From positions 62,001 through 126,000 of the forward strand of contig CAWIKL010000001.1 of NCBI GenBank assembly GCA_963836665.1: DNA of 64,000 nucleotides, written 5' to 3'. The notes beneath the pieces were generated by a model. It was not told the DNA's origin. It saw only the letters and a list, made by a program, of their open reading frames with translations, and searched no databases. This DNA is from JAICSD01 sp963836665 (GTDB taxonomy: Bacteria > Acidobacteriota > Vicinamibacteria > Vicinamibacterales > 2-12-FULL-66-21). The position numbers were made by a program, and so were the translations under genes. Shown one piece after another: positions 10,042-18,430 of this stretch (its first letter is position 1; each line of letters opens with the position of its first letter).

Positions 10042-10944
10042 GTGCGGATCGGTGTGGACTTCGGCGGCACGAAGATCGAGGCGATCGCCATCGGCGCGGA
10101 TGGGCGGGAGCGCGTGCGCCGCCGCATCGACACGCCGCGCCAGGATTACGAGGCCAGCATCCGCGCCGTCGCCGGCCTGGTAGCCGCGGTCGAGCACGAG
10201 GCGGGCGCGCGCGGCACGGTTGGCGTCGGCATCCCCGGCGCCGTCTCGCCGGCCACCGGCGTAATCAAGAACGCGAACTCGACCTGGCTGATCGGCCGGC
10301 CGCTGCATCATGACCTGTCACGCGCGCTCGGGCGCGACCTACGGGTGGCCAACGACGCCAACTGCTTCGCGCTGTCGGAGGCGGCCGACGGAGCAGGCGC
10401 GGGTGCGGCTGTGGTGTTCGGCGTGATTCTCGGTACCGGCGTGGGCGGCGGCCTCGTCGTCAACGGCCAGGTGCTTGCCGGCGCGAACGCCATCGCCGGC
10501 GAATGGGGACACAACCCACTGCCGTGGCCCGACGCAACCGAGTGGCCCGGGCCGCCGTGCTACTGCGGGCGGCGCGGGTGTATCGAGGTGTTTCTGTGCG
10601 GACGCGGCCTCCAACTGGCCCACGGCGGGAATGCGCCGACGGCGCAGGCGATCGCGCTTGCCGCCGCGGGCGGCGACGCAGGTGCAAGAGCGGCGCTGGC
10701 GATCTACGTCCGACGCCTGGCAAAGGCGCTCGCCACGGTGGTCAACCTCCTCGATCCCGACGTCATCGTCCTCGGTGGCGGTCTCTCGAACATCGACGCG
10801 CTCTATTCAGACGTGCCGGCGGAATGGACGAACTGGGTGTTCTCCGATCGTGTCGACACACGCCTGGTTCGCAACCGCCACGGCGATTCGAGCGGCGTGC
10901 GTGGCGCGGCGTGGCTGTGGCCGCCGGCCGAGCGGGATGAATGA
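10042..10944 (+). CDS. mak: ROK-family fructokinase (manno(fructo)kinase type)
   Basis: The predicted activity is ATP-dependent phosphorylation of fructose or mannose. The 300-residue protein follows the E. coli Mak pattern closely from end to end: RIGVDFGGTKIEAIAIG (phosphate loop), GVGIPGAVSPATGVIKNANSTWL, NDANCFALSEAADGA (catalytic Asp), AGEWGHNPLPW, CYCGRRGCIEVFLCG (ROK zinc-binding Cys and signature), LLDPDVIVLGGGLSN and HGDSSGVRGAAWLW at the end. It starts with GTG 1 nt after the HAD stop. Other ROK substrates are possible, but the sugar-binding blocks favour fructose or mannose. Confidence 0.88.
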   Translation: MRIGVDFGGTKIEAIAIGADGRERVRRRIDTPRQDYEASIRAVAGLVAAVEHEAGARGTVGVGIPGAVSPATGVIKNANSTWLIGRPLHHDLSRALGRDLRVANDANCFALSEAADGAGAGAAVVFGVILGTGVGGGLVVNGQVLAGANAIAGEWGHNPLPWPDATEWPGPPCYCGRRGCIEVFLCGRGLQLAHGGNAPTAQAIALAAAGGDAGARAALAIYVRRLAKALATVVNLLDPDVIVLGGGLSNIDALYSDVPAEWTNWVFSDRVDTRLVRNRHGDSSGVRGAAWLWPPAERDE

Positions 10945-10969
10945 GGTGGCGCGACGCGGTAGGCGTCGC

Positions 10970-11311
10970 TTACGGCACGAACGCGGCGAGCTCGGTGGCG
11001 GTGATGCGGAAATGCGACGCGTTCCACACCACGCGGCCGTCGCGAAGCAGGATCGCCTGAGGCGTTTCGTGGCGGATGCCGAGGCGTTGCGCCGCCGCGT
11101 CGGATACCGGCCGATGCGTCTGTACCGTGATCATCTTGTAGGAGACGCCGGCATTCTCGCGCGATTCGATATGTGATTGCAGCTCATCCAGCGCTTCGCA
11201 ACTCACGCCGCAATACCGGCTGTGCTTGAACAGCAACACCGGCCGCTCACGGGACTCGGCGATCGCGGCGTCGAGCGATTCGACATCGTGGAGCGGAATC
11301 AGGTCCTTCAT
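10970..11311 (-). CDS. ytxJ: Monothiol bacilliredoxin YtxJ-like protein
   Basis: This 113-residue thioredoxin-fold protein begins at the ATG giving MKDLIPLHDVESLD; the longer upstream reading has no homology. FKHSRYCGVSCEALDEL carries the monothiol site HSRYCG near residue 31, as in bacilliredoxin C (YtxJ), and PQAILLRDGRVVWNASH is the cis-Pro and strand region. It is expected to remove bacillithiol from S-bacillithiolated proteins in the cytoplasm. Its presence implies bacillithiol chemistry in this organism, although no bsh genes are in the window. It ends convergently to mak. Confidence 0.88.
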   Translation of the reverse strand: MKDLIPLHDVESLDAAIAESRERPVLLFKHSRYCGVSCEALDELQSHIESRENAGVSYKMITVQTHRPVSDAAAQRLGIRHETPQAILLRDGRVVWNASHFRITATELAAFVP

Positions 11312-11382
11312 CGATACCCTATTGTAGCAACACCAGTCCGTCGGATCGAGCTCGGCCACAGCTCTCGACGCCCCTCGGATGA

Positions 11383-11679
11383 TTAGTGCGGCGCCTGGTG
11401 GGATCGTGTGTGGAAGCCGGCCGCCTCCAGGTGGTGCCGCACATCGGCGACAATCGTTCCTGCCTCGGAGGGCAGGGGCACGGGCGGGTGGGCGACCATC
11501 CGATCGACGTTGTAGATGCGGAAGCGGATACCCTCGAGGTGGAATGCGGCGATGGCGCGCCCGAGCGCTTCGGTCTCTTCGACCAGGTTGGTGAGCACCT
11601 CCTGCTGGGGCGAGGCCTTGAGCAGGGCGAGCAGATCGGAAAGGCGGCGCTGCGCCGCCTGGCGTTCGTCGGTGGACAT
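11383..11679 (-). CDS. Small conserved-looking protein of unknown function
   Basis: This is a 98-residue soluble protein with a helical N-terminal half (ERQAAQRRLSDLLALLKA, LTNLVEETEALGRAI) and a mixed C-terminal half (RFRIYNVDRMVAHPP, then VADVRHHLEAAGFH). It has no signal peptide or membrane segment and no recognised domain. Composition and codon pattern look coding. It lies upstream of ytxJ on the same strand with 71 nt between, and may be co-transcribed with it. Function not recognised. Confidence 0.55.
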   Translation of the reverse strand: MSTDERQAAQRRLSDLLALLKASPQQEVLTNLVEETEALGRAIAAFHLEGIRFRIYNVDRMVAHPPVPLPSEAGTIVADVRHHLEAAGFHTRSHQAPH

Positions 11680-11754
11680 GCCCTCTAATCATAAAATGAG
11701 GCGGCCCAACCTCGACCATCCGATCCGCAAAATCTATGCGATACAGTGAACGGG

Positions 11755-12480
11755 ATGGATAAGGGACGTGCCCGGATCGAGCCGCCGGATCTCAGCGAAA
11801 AGGGGGGCCTCAAGGACGGAGTGCCCCAGCGTTCCGACGAGCGGCTTTTCATGCAGTTGCTAGCCTTCGGCGGATGCCCTGACGCCGCCGCCGTCGCCCG
11901 GCATATCCAGGAGGCGGGCCTCGAGGCCGTCGTCTACGAGGACGTCAACGACCCGCGCGGCATCGCGGTCCTTGTCATGACGCAAACGCCGCAGGCATTC
12001 GTCGACACCCTGCGTCCGGCGCTGACGAGCGGCCCGTGCGCCGACCTGACGCTCAAACCCGAGTACACCATGCTCGGTCGCACCTACGCGATCGGCTACG
12101 AGCCGGATCTGCGCGAAACGCTGATCGATCGGCCGCGCCGCACCGTCTTGAATCGCGACTGGCCGTGGGCCATCTGGTATCCGCTGCGTCGCAGCGGCAA
12201 GTTCGCGCAGCTCGACGAGCAGGAGCAGCGGAAGATTCTTGCCGAGCACGGCAGCATTGGCATGACCTTCGGGGCCGGCGACCTCGCCCACGACATTCGC
12301 CTGGCGTGCCACGGCCTGGACCGCGACGACAACGACTTCGTCATCGGGTTGATCGGTAAAGAATTGTTTCCGCTCTCGGCGGTGGTGCAATCGATGCGCA
12401 AGACCCAGCAGACCTCCCTCTACCTCGACCGCCTGGGTCCATTCCTCGTCGGCCGTGCGGTGTGGCCGTCCGCAGCCTGA
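11755..12480 (+). CDS. Chlorite-dismutase-family heme protein (possible coproheme decarboxylase)
   Basis: The protein has 241 residues from the ATG at 11755; a GTG at 11746 is an in-frame alternative. Residues about 25-235 follow the Cld/HemQ ferredoxin-like dimer: LLAFGGCPDAAAVARHI in the N-half, then WAIWYPLRRSGKFAQLDEQEQRKIL, EHGSIGMTFGAGDLAHDIRLACHGLDRDDNDFVIGL and VQSMRKTQQTSLYLDRLGPFLVG. The last block is the conserved MR...S....GPF region at the heme pocket. ChdC-type members decarboxylate coproheme III in the coproporphyrin pathway, while true chlorite dismutases detoxify chlorite. Alignment of the catalytic Tyr is needed to choose, so only the family is called. Confidence 0.82.
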   Translation: MDKGRARIEPPDLSEKGGLKDGVPQRSDERLFMQLLAFGGCPDAAAVARHIQEAGLEAVVYEDVNDPRGIAVLVMTQTPQAFVDTLRPALTSGPCADLTLKPEYTMLGRTYAIGYEPDLRETLIDRPRRTVLNRDWPWAIWYPLRRSGKFAQLDEQEQRKILAEHGSIGMTFGAGDLAHDIRLACHGLDRDDNDFVIGLIGKELFPLSAVVQSMRKTQQTSLYLDRLGPFLVGRAVWPSAA

Positions 12481-12494
12481 GAGGGTTTGTCACG

Positions 12495-13418
12495 ATGTCC
12501 ATCCCGCTTCGCCCGTTCGGCCGCCACAGCGGCGTGACCGTGTCCGCCCTTGGGCTCGGCGGTTACCATCTCGGCCAGGTCAAGAGCGTTCGCGAGAGCA
12601 TCCGGATCGTCCACGCCGCGATCGACGCGGGCGTGACGTTCATGGACAACGCCTGGGAATACCACGAGCATGAGAGCGAAGTCCGCATGGGGCGCGCGCT
12701 CGCCGATCGCCGTGATCGCGTGTTCCTGATGACCAAGGTCTGTACCCACGGACGCGACGCCAAAGTCGCGATGCGGCAGCTCGAGGAATCATTGCGCCGC
12801 CTCAAGACCGACTATCTCGATCTGTGGCAGGTGCACGAGTGCGTCTACGACAACGAGCCCGATCATCATTTCGCCAGGGGGGGCGTCGTCGAGGCGCTCG
12901 ACCGGGCGAAGCGTGACGGGAAGGTGCGCTTGGTCGGCTTCACCGGACACAAGGACCCGGCGATCCACCTGCGCATGCTGTCGTTCGGCTATCCCTTCGA
13001 CGCGTGTCAGTTGCCGCTCAACGTCTTCGACGGCACGTTCAGGAGCTTTGAGCGGCAGGTACTGCCCGAGCTGCAGCGCCAGGGGATTGCAGCGATCGGA
13101 ATGAAGAGCCTGTGCGGGTCGGGCGACCCCGTGAAGAAGCGCGCCGTGACGGTCGAGGACGCGCTTCGCTACGCGATGAGCCTGCCCGTGGCGACCACGG
13201 TCAGCGGCATCGACTCGATGCGGGTACTGAAGCAGAACGTGAAGATCGCATCCGGGTTCAAGCCGTTGAGCGGGGCGCGTATGGAACGGCTGCGCCGCGG
13301 CGCGGCCGAACCGGCATCCGACGGACGCTTCGAGCACTTCAAGACGTCGATGGAACACGACGGTGATGAGGGCCGGAAGCAGCATGGCTTTCCGCCGATG
13401 GCGGATCTGGCTGGTTGA
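12495..13418 (+). CDS. Aldo/keto reductase
   Basis: This 307-residue NAD(P)H-dependent TIM-barrel oxidoreductase starts at the ATG giving MSIPLRPFGRHSGVTV. The tetrad is visible: Asp and Tyr in FMDNAWEYHEHE, Lys in LMTKVCTH and His in LWQVHECVYDN. SALGLGGYHLG is the N-terminal strand-loop. The C-terminal part (ATTVSGIDSMRVLKQNVKIA) replaces the classical cofactor-binding motif with the form seen in environmental AKRs of the YghZ/PdxI-like groups. Substrate unknown. It follows the Cld-family gene by 14 nt, so the two may share a transcript. Confidence 0.88.
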   Translation: MSIPLRPFGRHSGVTVSALGLGGYHLGQVKSVRESIRIVHAAIDAGVTFMDNAWEYHEHESEVRMGRALADRRDRVFLMTKVCTHGRDAKVAMRQLEESLRRLKTDYLDLWQVHECVYDNEPDHHFARGGVVEALDRAKRDGKVRLVGFTGHKDPAIHLRMLSFGYPFDACQLPLNVFDGTFRSFERQVLPELQRQGIAAIGMKSLCGSGDPVKKRAVTVEDALRYAMSLPVATTVSGIDSMRVLKQNVKIASGFKPLSGARMERLRRGAAEPASDGRFEHFKTSMEHDGDEGRKQHGFPPMADLAG

Positions 13419-13472
13419 GGCGTCGGGCTCTCGCATCCGTACTTCCCGAGACTTGGCCCGTGTGTTGCTGAG

Positions 13473-14369
13473 ATGTGCGTGGAGGCCTTCGTGCCAAGTG
13501 TGCCTGGGCGGCGTCCGAGACGGCTGTCGCCAGAAGAGCGGAAGTCGCTGACACACGGTGACTTCTGGATTCCGGAAGAGGAACGGGGAGTCTACCGCCG
13601 CGCCCTGCAGGCACTCAACGAGGCGTCGGTGCCTTACGTCGTCGCCGGCGCCTACGCGATCTACGAGCACACGGGCATCTACCGCCAGACCAAGGACCTC
13701 GACATCTTCGTCGAGCCGGGGGCGGTGATTGCTGCCGCGCGCGCGCTGCACGACGCCGGCTTCGTCATGCGCCTGGAGGACCTGCACTGGTTGGCCAAGG
13801 CCGTCGTCGGCGAGAAATTCGTCGACCTCATTTACGGGATGGGCAACGCCGTCGCCTTCATCGACGCGGACTGGGTGAAATACAGCCGGAGCGGCGTCCT
13901 GGCGGCGCAGCCGGTCCGCATCGCGCCCGCAGAAGAGCTGATCTGGCATCGCCTCTTCATCAACGAGCGGCATCGCCACGACATGTCCGACATCGTCCAC
14001 CTGATTCTTTGCGTGGCCGACGTGCTCGACTGGGAGCGCCTGATGGCGCGAGTGGGGGAGCACTGGCCCTTGCTGCTCGCGCAACTGCAGATGTTCAACT
14101 ACGTGTATCCCGGTTACCGCAGCAACGTGCCCGCCTGGGTGCTCGAACAGTTGATCGAGCGGACGCGGTCCGACGTCGGCCGCGACGAGCAAGACGCCGA
14201 CCTCACGCGAGGCACGCTCATTTCCCGGTTCAGCTTTGCCATCGACGTGCGCGAATGGGGGTTCTCCGACCCGCGCGGCGAGATGGTTCGCCTGGCGCGC
14301 AACCACCCCATCGTTCGCCAGATCGGGGAATCCGACGTCTGGGACGAGCGCTCCGAGGAAGGTTCGTAA
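13473..14369 (+). CDS. Nucleotidyltransferase-fold protein
   Basis: This 298-residue protein has the Pol-beta-type pattern GAYAIYEHTGIYRQTKDLDIFVEP (about residues 58-82), where the TKDLDIF acidic pair matches the DxD site of minimal nucleotidyltransferases and the DUF6036/AbiEii-like group. A mainly helical C-terminal half follows (AEELIWHRLFINERHRHDMSDIVHL). No signal peptide. The substrate is unknown. In-frame upstream extension is possible because the first Met (13473) has no clear Shine-Dalgarno. An antitoxin/toxin role (AbiEii) cannot be claimed because no partner gene is next to it. Confidence 0.7.
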   Translation: MCVEAFVPSVPGRRPRRLSPEERKSLTHGDFWIPEEERGVYRRALQALNEASVPYVVAGAYAIYEHTGIYRQTKDLDIFVEPGAVIAAARALHDAGFVMRLEDLHWLAKAVVGEKFVDLIYGMGNAVAFIDADWVKYSRSGVLAAQPVRIAPAEELIWHRLFINERHRHDMSDIVHLILCVADVLDWERLMARVGEHWPLLLAQLQMFNYVYPGYRSNVPAWVLEQLIERTRSDVGRDEQDADLTRGTLISRFSFAIDVREWGFSDPRGEMVRLARNHPIVRQIGESDVWDERSEEGS

Positions 14370-14403
14370 ACCAAACCCGGCCGGGCTCCGTCTACTCCAC
14401 CGG

Positions 14404-16896
14404 ATGAACACGCCGGCCTTCCTCGACACGCTGGCACGCGACGCCCGCTTCGCGCTGCGCATGCTGCGCAAGACGCCGGGCTTCACGCTCGCTGCGGTGG
14501 TCACGCTGGCGCTCGGGATCGGCGCCAATGCCGCCGTCTTCAGCGCCGTCAACGCGTTGTTGTTCGAGCCGTTACCCTTCCCGAACCCCGATCGGCTGGC
14601 CCTGCTGGAGTACCACACGCGCTCGCCGAGGGGAGGCGACAACCGGGACGTCGGCGCCACCGGACGGATGTGGGAAGCGGTCCGCGACCATGCGTCGACG
14701 GTCGAGGCCGCGGTCGTCGGCGGCACGTCCGGGGTGAACCTGGTCGCTGGCGACAGCGCGGCCTACGTCTTTCAGCAACGCGTCAGCGCTGGCTATTTCC
14801 ACGTCCTCGGCATCCCACCGATGATCGGGCGCGAATTCACCCGCGACGAAGATCGCGTCGGCGGGAGCCCGGTCGTGATCCTGAATTTCGAACTGTGGAA
14901 GCGTGTCTTCAACGGCGACCCCGCCGTTGTCGGTCGATCGATCCGGCTGCGCGGCGAGACCTACACGGTCATTGGTGTCATGCCGGCGGATTTTCCGATC
15001 ACGGAACGTTCGAGCTTCCAGGCGGGATCGGCCGTCGATCTCTGGACGCCGCTCAAGCCGTCGAAAACGGGCGAGGGCTCGGGCACCAACTACGAAGTCG
15101 TCCTCCGGCTCAAGGATGGAACCGGTTGGGGAGAAGCGCAGAACGACGTCCGCGCTGCGTCTCCATTTGCGTTCAACAATCCGCCCAAAGACGGCATTGC
15201 TGAGATCGGGCTGGTCTCGATGCGGGACGGCATGACCGCCGAAGTCCGCCAACCGCTGCTGCTGCTCTGGGGCGCGGTTGCGATCGTGCTTGTCATCGCG
15301 TGCGTCAACGTCGCGGGACTCCTGCTGGCGCGCGGGGCGACGCGGACCCGCGAGATCGCGACGCGAATGGCGCTCGGGAGTGGTCGCGGCGCCGTGATCC
15401 GGCAACTGCTCGTCGAGAGCGCGATTCTCGGGCTGCTCGGCGGCGCACTCGGCCTCGTCGTCGCGTGGGCCGGCCTGAAGGGGCTGGGCTCGCTCGGTGC
15501 CGACGTGTTCGGACTATGGCAGCCGCTCGTGCTCAATCTCCGCGTGCTCGTCGTCACCATCGTCATCGCGCTCGGCACGAGCGTGGTGTTCGGGCTGATT
15601 CCTGCCGTCCAGACGTCACGTCTCGACGTCCAGGCGGCGTTGGCGGAGACGGGTACCCGCGGCGTTGCCGGCGCGTCGAGCCGCTGGCCGCGGCGAATTC
15701 TCGTCGTCAGCGAGGTCGCGCTCGGCGTCATCCTGCTCGTCAGCGCCGGCCTGCTGATTCGCACGTTCATTCATTTGCGCGACCTGGCGCCAGGGTTCGA
15801 CGAGGCGCACTTGATCACGGCCAGCGTCTCGATGCAGGATGCCCGCTACCACGACGCGGCGACGGTCGCGCGGATGTTCGACGACTCGGTGGCGCGCATT
15901 CGCGCCATTCCGGGTGTCGAGGACGCGGCGGCCGGCCTCGGCATGCCCTACTCACGGCTCCTCAACGACGGCATCCGCCGCGTCGATGGCCCGGTGATCG
16001 ACAAGCCCGAGGACACGACCTGCGGCAACGTCAACTGGGTCACGCCGCGGTTCTTCGAGGCCTTCAGGATTCCGATTCGTGAAGGCCGCGGCATTCAGCC
16101 CGGCGACGCCGCCGGTGCGCCCCTCATCACCGTTGTCAACGACGCCTTCGTCGCCCGCTACTACAAGGATGGCCAGGCCCTCGGACGCCACATCGTCACG
16201 GAAGGGCGCACGCTGCAGATCGTGGGCGTGGTCGGCAACACGCAGCAGGGCAACTCGGGCTGTGGCGGCGCGTTCGGGCCGATCGCGCAGGCGCCGTGCA
16301 TCTACGTACCCGTGACGCAGGTGCCGTCCGGCTTTCTCAGCGTGATTCACGTCTGGTTCGAGCCGTCCTGGGTCGTCCGCAGCTCGCTGCCAGCGGCGTC
16401 GCTCGTGCCGCAGCTTCGCCAGGCGATCCAGCAGCTCGATCCCGAGCTGCCCATTGCCCAGATCAAGACGATCGACGATCTCCGTGGACAGAAGCTTACG
16501 TCGCAGCGGTTCATGATGTGGCTGGTAGCGGGGCTCGGGCTGATCGCGCTCGTTCTTGCCGCCGTGGGCCTGCACGGCCTGATCGCCAGCAGCGTCAACG
16601 AGCGGACCCGCGAGCTTGGCATCCGCCTGGCACTCGGTGCGACCGGCCGCCAGGCGATCGCCGCCGTCGTCATTCCCGGACTGGTGCTGGCCGGGGTCGG
16701 CGTGGCGATCGGGGCGGCCGCGGCCCTGGCCGCAGCGCGCCTGCTGCAGTCGTTCGTGTGGGGCGTCGCGCCATCGGATCCGCCCACATTTGCCGGCGTC
16801 ATCGCCGTGCTGATGCTGATCGCCCTTGCCGCGAGCCTGATCCCCGCGCTCCGCGTACTGCGGTTGGATCCTGCCACTACGCTGCGAGCGCAATAG
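14404..16896 (+). CDS. FtsX/MacB-type permease (ADOP-like, two-module)
   Basis: This 830-residue inner-membrane protein begins MNTPAFLDTLARDARFALRM, typical of the very large family of acidobacterial duplicated orphan permeases. Layout: an N-terminal TM in TLALGIGANAAVFSAVNALL (about 35-55); a MacB-type periplasmic domain (about 60-275); an FtsX module with three TMs (about 285-435); a second TM near 450 (LVVSEVALGVILLVSAGLLI); a second periplasmic domain; and the last three TMs at about 700-825, ending PALRVLRLDPATTLRAQ. Cognate ATPases are often not adjacent, and none is here. The transported or extruded substrate is unknown. Confidence 0.9.
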   Translation: MNTPAFLDTLARDARFALRMLRKTPGFTLAAVVTLALGIGANAAVFSAVNALLFEPLPFPNPDRLALLEYHTRSPRGGDNRDVGATGRMWEAVRDHASTVEAAVVGGTSGVNLVAGDSAAYVFQQRVSAGYFHVLGIPPMIGREFTRDEDRVGGSPVVILNFELWKRVFNGDPAVVGRSIRLRGETYTVIGVMPADFPITERSSFQAGSAVDLWTPLKPSKTGEGSGTNYEVVLRLKDGTGWGEAQNDVRAASPFAFNNPPKDGIAEIGLVSMRDGMTAEVRQPLLLLWGAVAIVLVIACVNVAGLLLARGATRTREIATRMALGSGRGAVIRQLLVESAILGLLGGALGLVVAWAGLKGLGSLGADVFGLWQPLVLNLRVLVVTIVIALGTSVVFGLIPAVQTSRLDVQAALAETGTRGVAGASSRWPRRILVVSEVALGVILLVSAGLLIRTFIHLRDLAPGFDEAHLITASVSMQDARYHDAATVARMFDDSVARIRAIPGVEDAAAGLGMPYSRLLNDGIRRVDGPVIDKPEDTTCGNVNWVTPRFFEAFRIPIREGRGIQPGDAAGAPLITVVNDAFVARYYKDGQALGRHIVTEGRTLQIVGVVGNTQQGNSGCGGAFGPIAQAPCIYVPVTQVPSGFLSVIHVWFEPSWVVRSSLPAASLVPQLRQAIQQLDPELPIAQIKTIDDLRGQKLTSQRFMMWLVAGLGLIALVLAAVGLHGLIASSVNERTRELGIRLALGATGRQAIAAVVIPGLVLAGVGVAIGAAAALAAARLLQSFVWGVAPSDPPTFAGVIAVLMLIALAASLIPALRVLRLDPATTLRAQ

Positions 16897-16924
16897 CCGG
16901 CGGAAAAGCGAAGTCGAGGCGGCC

Positions 16925-18203
16925 TTACAACGACTTCGCGCCGCTGTCGACTGCCGGCACCGCCAGGATGCCGCGCTCGACGTAGATCGGGTGGACGATC
17001 GCGCGCAGGCGCGGCAGGCGTGTTGCGAGCCACAGCCCGCTCGCGACGCAGGCGGCGCCGCCCAGCGCGATCGTCCAGCGCGACCCTAGCCGATCGGCCG
17101 CCACGCCGGCGAGCAGGCTACCGATCGGCGCCGTGCCGAAGAACGCCATCGTATAGAACGCCCATCACCCGTCCGCGCATGGTGTCGTCGACCAACGTCT
17201 GCAACACCGTGTTGGTCGCAGCCATCTGCATCATGAACGCCCCGCCGACGACCGGCAGCCACAGTAGCGCCATCCAGAACGAGGTGGCGAAGGCAAAGGC
17301 GATGAGCGCCGCGCCGAACGCGAGCGTCGCGTAGCAGACGATCCGGCCGAGGCCGACGACTGAGCGCCGCGCCGCGAGGTAGACGCCGCTCGCCAGCGCA
17401 CCCAGTCCCGACGCTGCCATCATCACGCCAAGCGTATTGGGACCGCCGTGCAGCACGTTCTCGACGAAAGCCGGCATCAGCACGGTATAGGGCATGGCCG
17501 CCGTGCTGACGATGGCCAGACAGACAAGGGCCGTGCGGATCGGCGCCGACCGGCGCACGTAGCGCCAACCGTCGTGCAGTTCCTGGCGCATCCGCGCCTC
17601 CACGCGCCGCCGCGCCGTCGGTGGCATGTGCATGAACAGCAGCGATGCGACCACGAACAGATACGACGCGGCGTCGGTCATGAAACACCAGCCTTCGCCA
17701 ACGCTGGCGATGAGGATGCCGCCGATCGACGGGCCGATGATCCGGCTGCCGTTGACCATCGCCGAATTCAGTGCGATGGCGTTGGGCAGGTCCGCCCGAT
17801 CCTCCACCATCTCGACCACGAACGCCTGGCGTGCCGGTGTGTCGAAGGCGTTGATGATTCCCTGGACGATCTGCAGGCCCACTACCCACTTCACGGTGAT
17901 GAGCCGTTCCAGGGTCAGTACTCCCAGCGCGAGGGACTGGAGCAGCGACAGGATCTGCGTCACGACGAGCAGGCGATGGCGGTCGCGGCGATCGACGATC
18001 ACGCCGGCAAACGGCGCCAGCAGCATCGTCGGAATCTGTCCGCAGAAGCCGACGACGCCGAGCAGGAGCTCTGAGCCCGTGAGACGGTAGACCAGCCAGC
18101 TCGTTGCGACCCGGGTTATCCATGTGCCGACCAGCGACAGGCTCTGGCCGCTGAAAAACAGACGGTAGTTGCGATGTCGAAGGGCGCGCGTCAGCCGGCT
18201 CAT
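16925..18203 (-). pseudogene. MFS exporter (EntS/MFS_3-like) with a single-base frameshift
   Basis: The major part (18203 to about 17155) encodes TM helices typical of the EntS/NatA-like MFS group: RALRHRNYRLFFSGQSLSLVGTW at the start, motif A as FAGVIVDRRDRHRLL, and FDTPARQAFVVEMV. The end RGRVMGV runs into another frame, where FFGTAPIGSLLAGVAADRLG continues the family sequence down to 16925. Removing one base of the AA pair at 17157-17158 (plus strand) restores one frame, giving GVYTMAFFGTAP. The start is at the ATG before SRLTRALRHRN; an ATG 21 nt upstream is an alternative. It may be a real loss or a sequencing error. It converges on the permease gene with 28 nt between. Confidence 0.85.
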
Positions 18204-18379
18204 CCTTCTCGATGATCGCAACATCGGGACCACCGCGGGGAAGCTCGGGCGCTGCCGGGCGGCATCGTCTGCGCCCTGCTCGCGCTGCCGATCGCCGCTC
18301 TCTATCCCGTCATGCCATCGCCACGTACCGCCGCTTCGAACATGCGAGCGATTCACGGAAGAGATAGAACCCAAATCTG

Positions 18380-18408
18380 TTGCGCCGCCGGTCCCTCGGG
18401 TGTATATC
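18380..18408 (+). promoter_or_regulatory. Possible sigma-70 promoter for the TonB-receptor gene
   Basis: TTGCGC at 18380-18385 and TATATC at 18403-18408 are separated by 17 nt. The distance to the ATG is 22 nt, and GGGAGGGAG lies just before the start as a strong Shine-Dalgarno. The -35 match is weak, so this is a candidate only. Confidence 0.35.
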
Positions 18409-18430
18409 CCTGAGCACGGGAGGGAGTCGT

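Noticed and set aside
13473..14369. AbiE-type abortive infection system
   Set aside because: Only the nucleotidyltransferase-like half is present; no AbiEi-type antitoxin gene is adjacent.
12789..14726. 645-codon open frame antisense to the reductase and nucleotidyltransferase genes
   Set aside because: It is the mirror of high-GC coding sequence on the plus strand; it has no domain sequence and crosses two well-supported genes.
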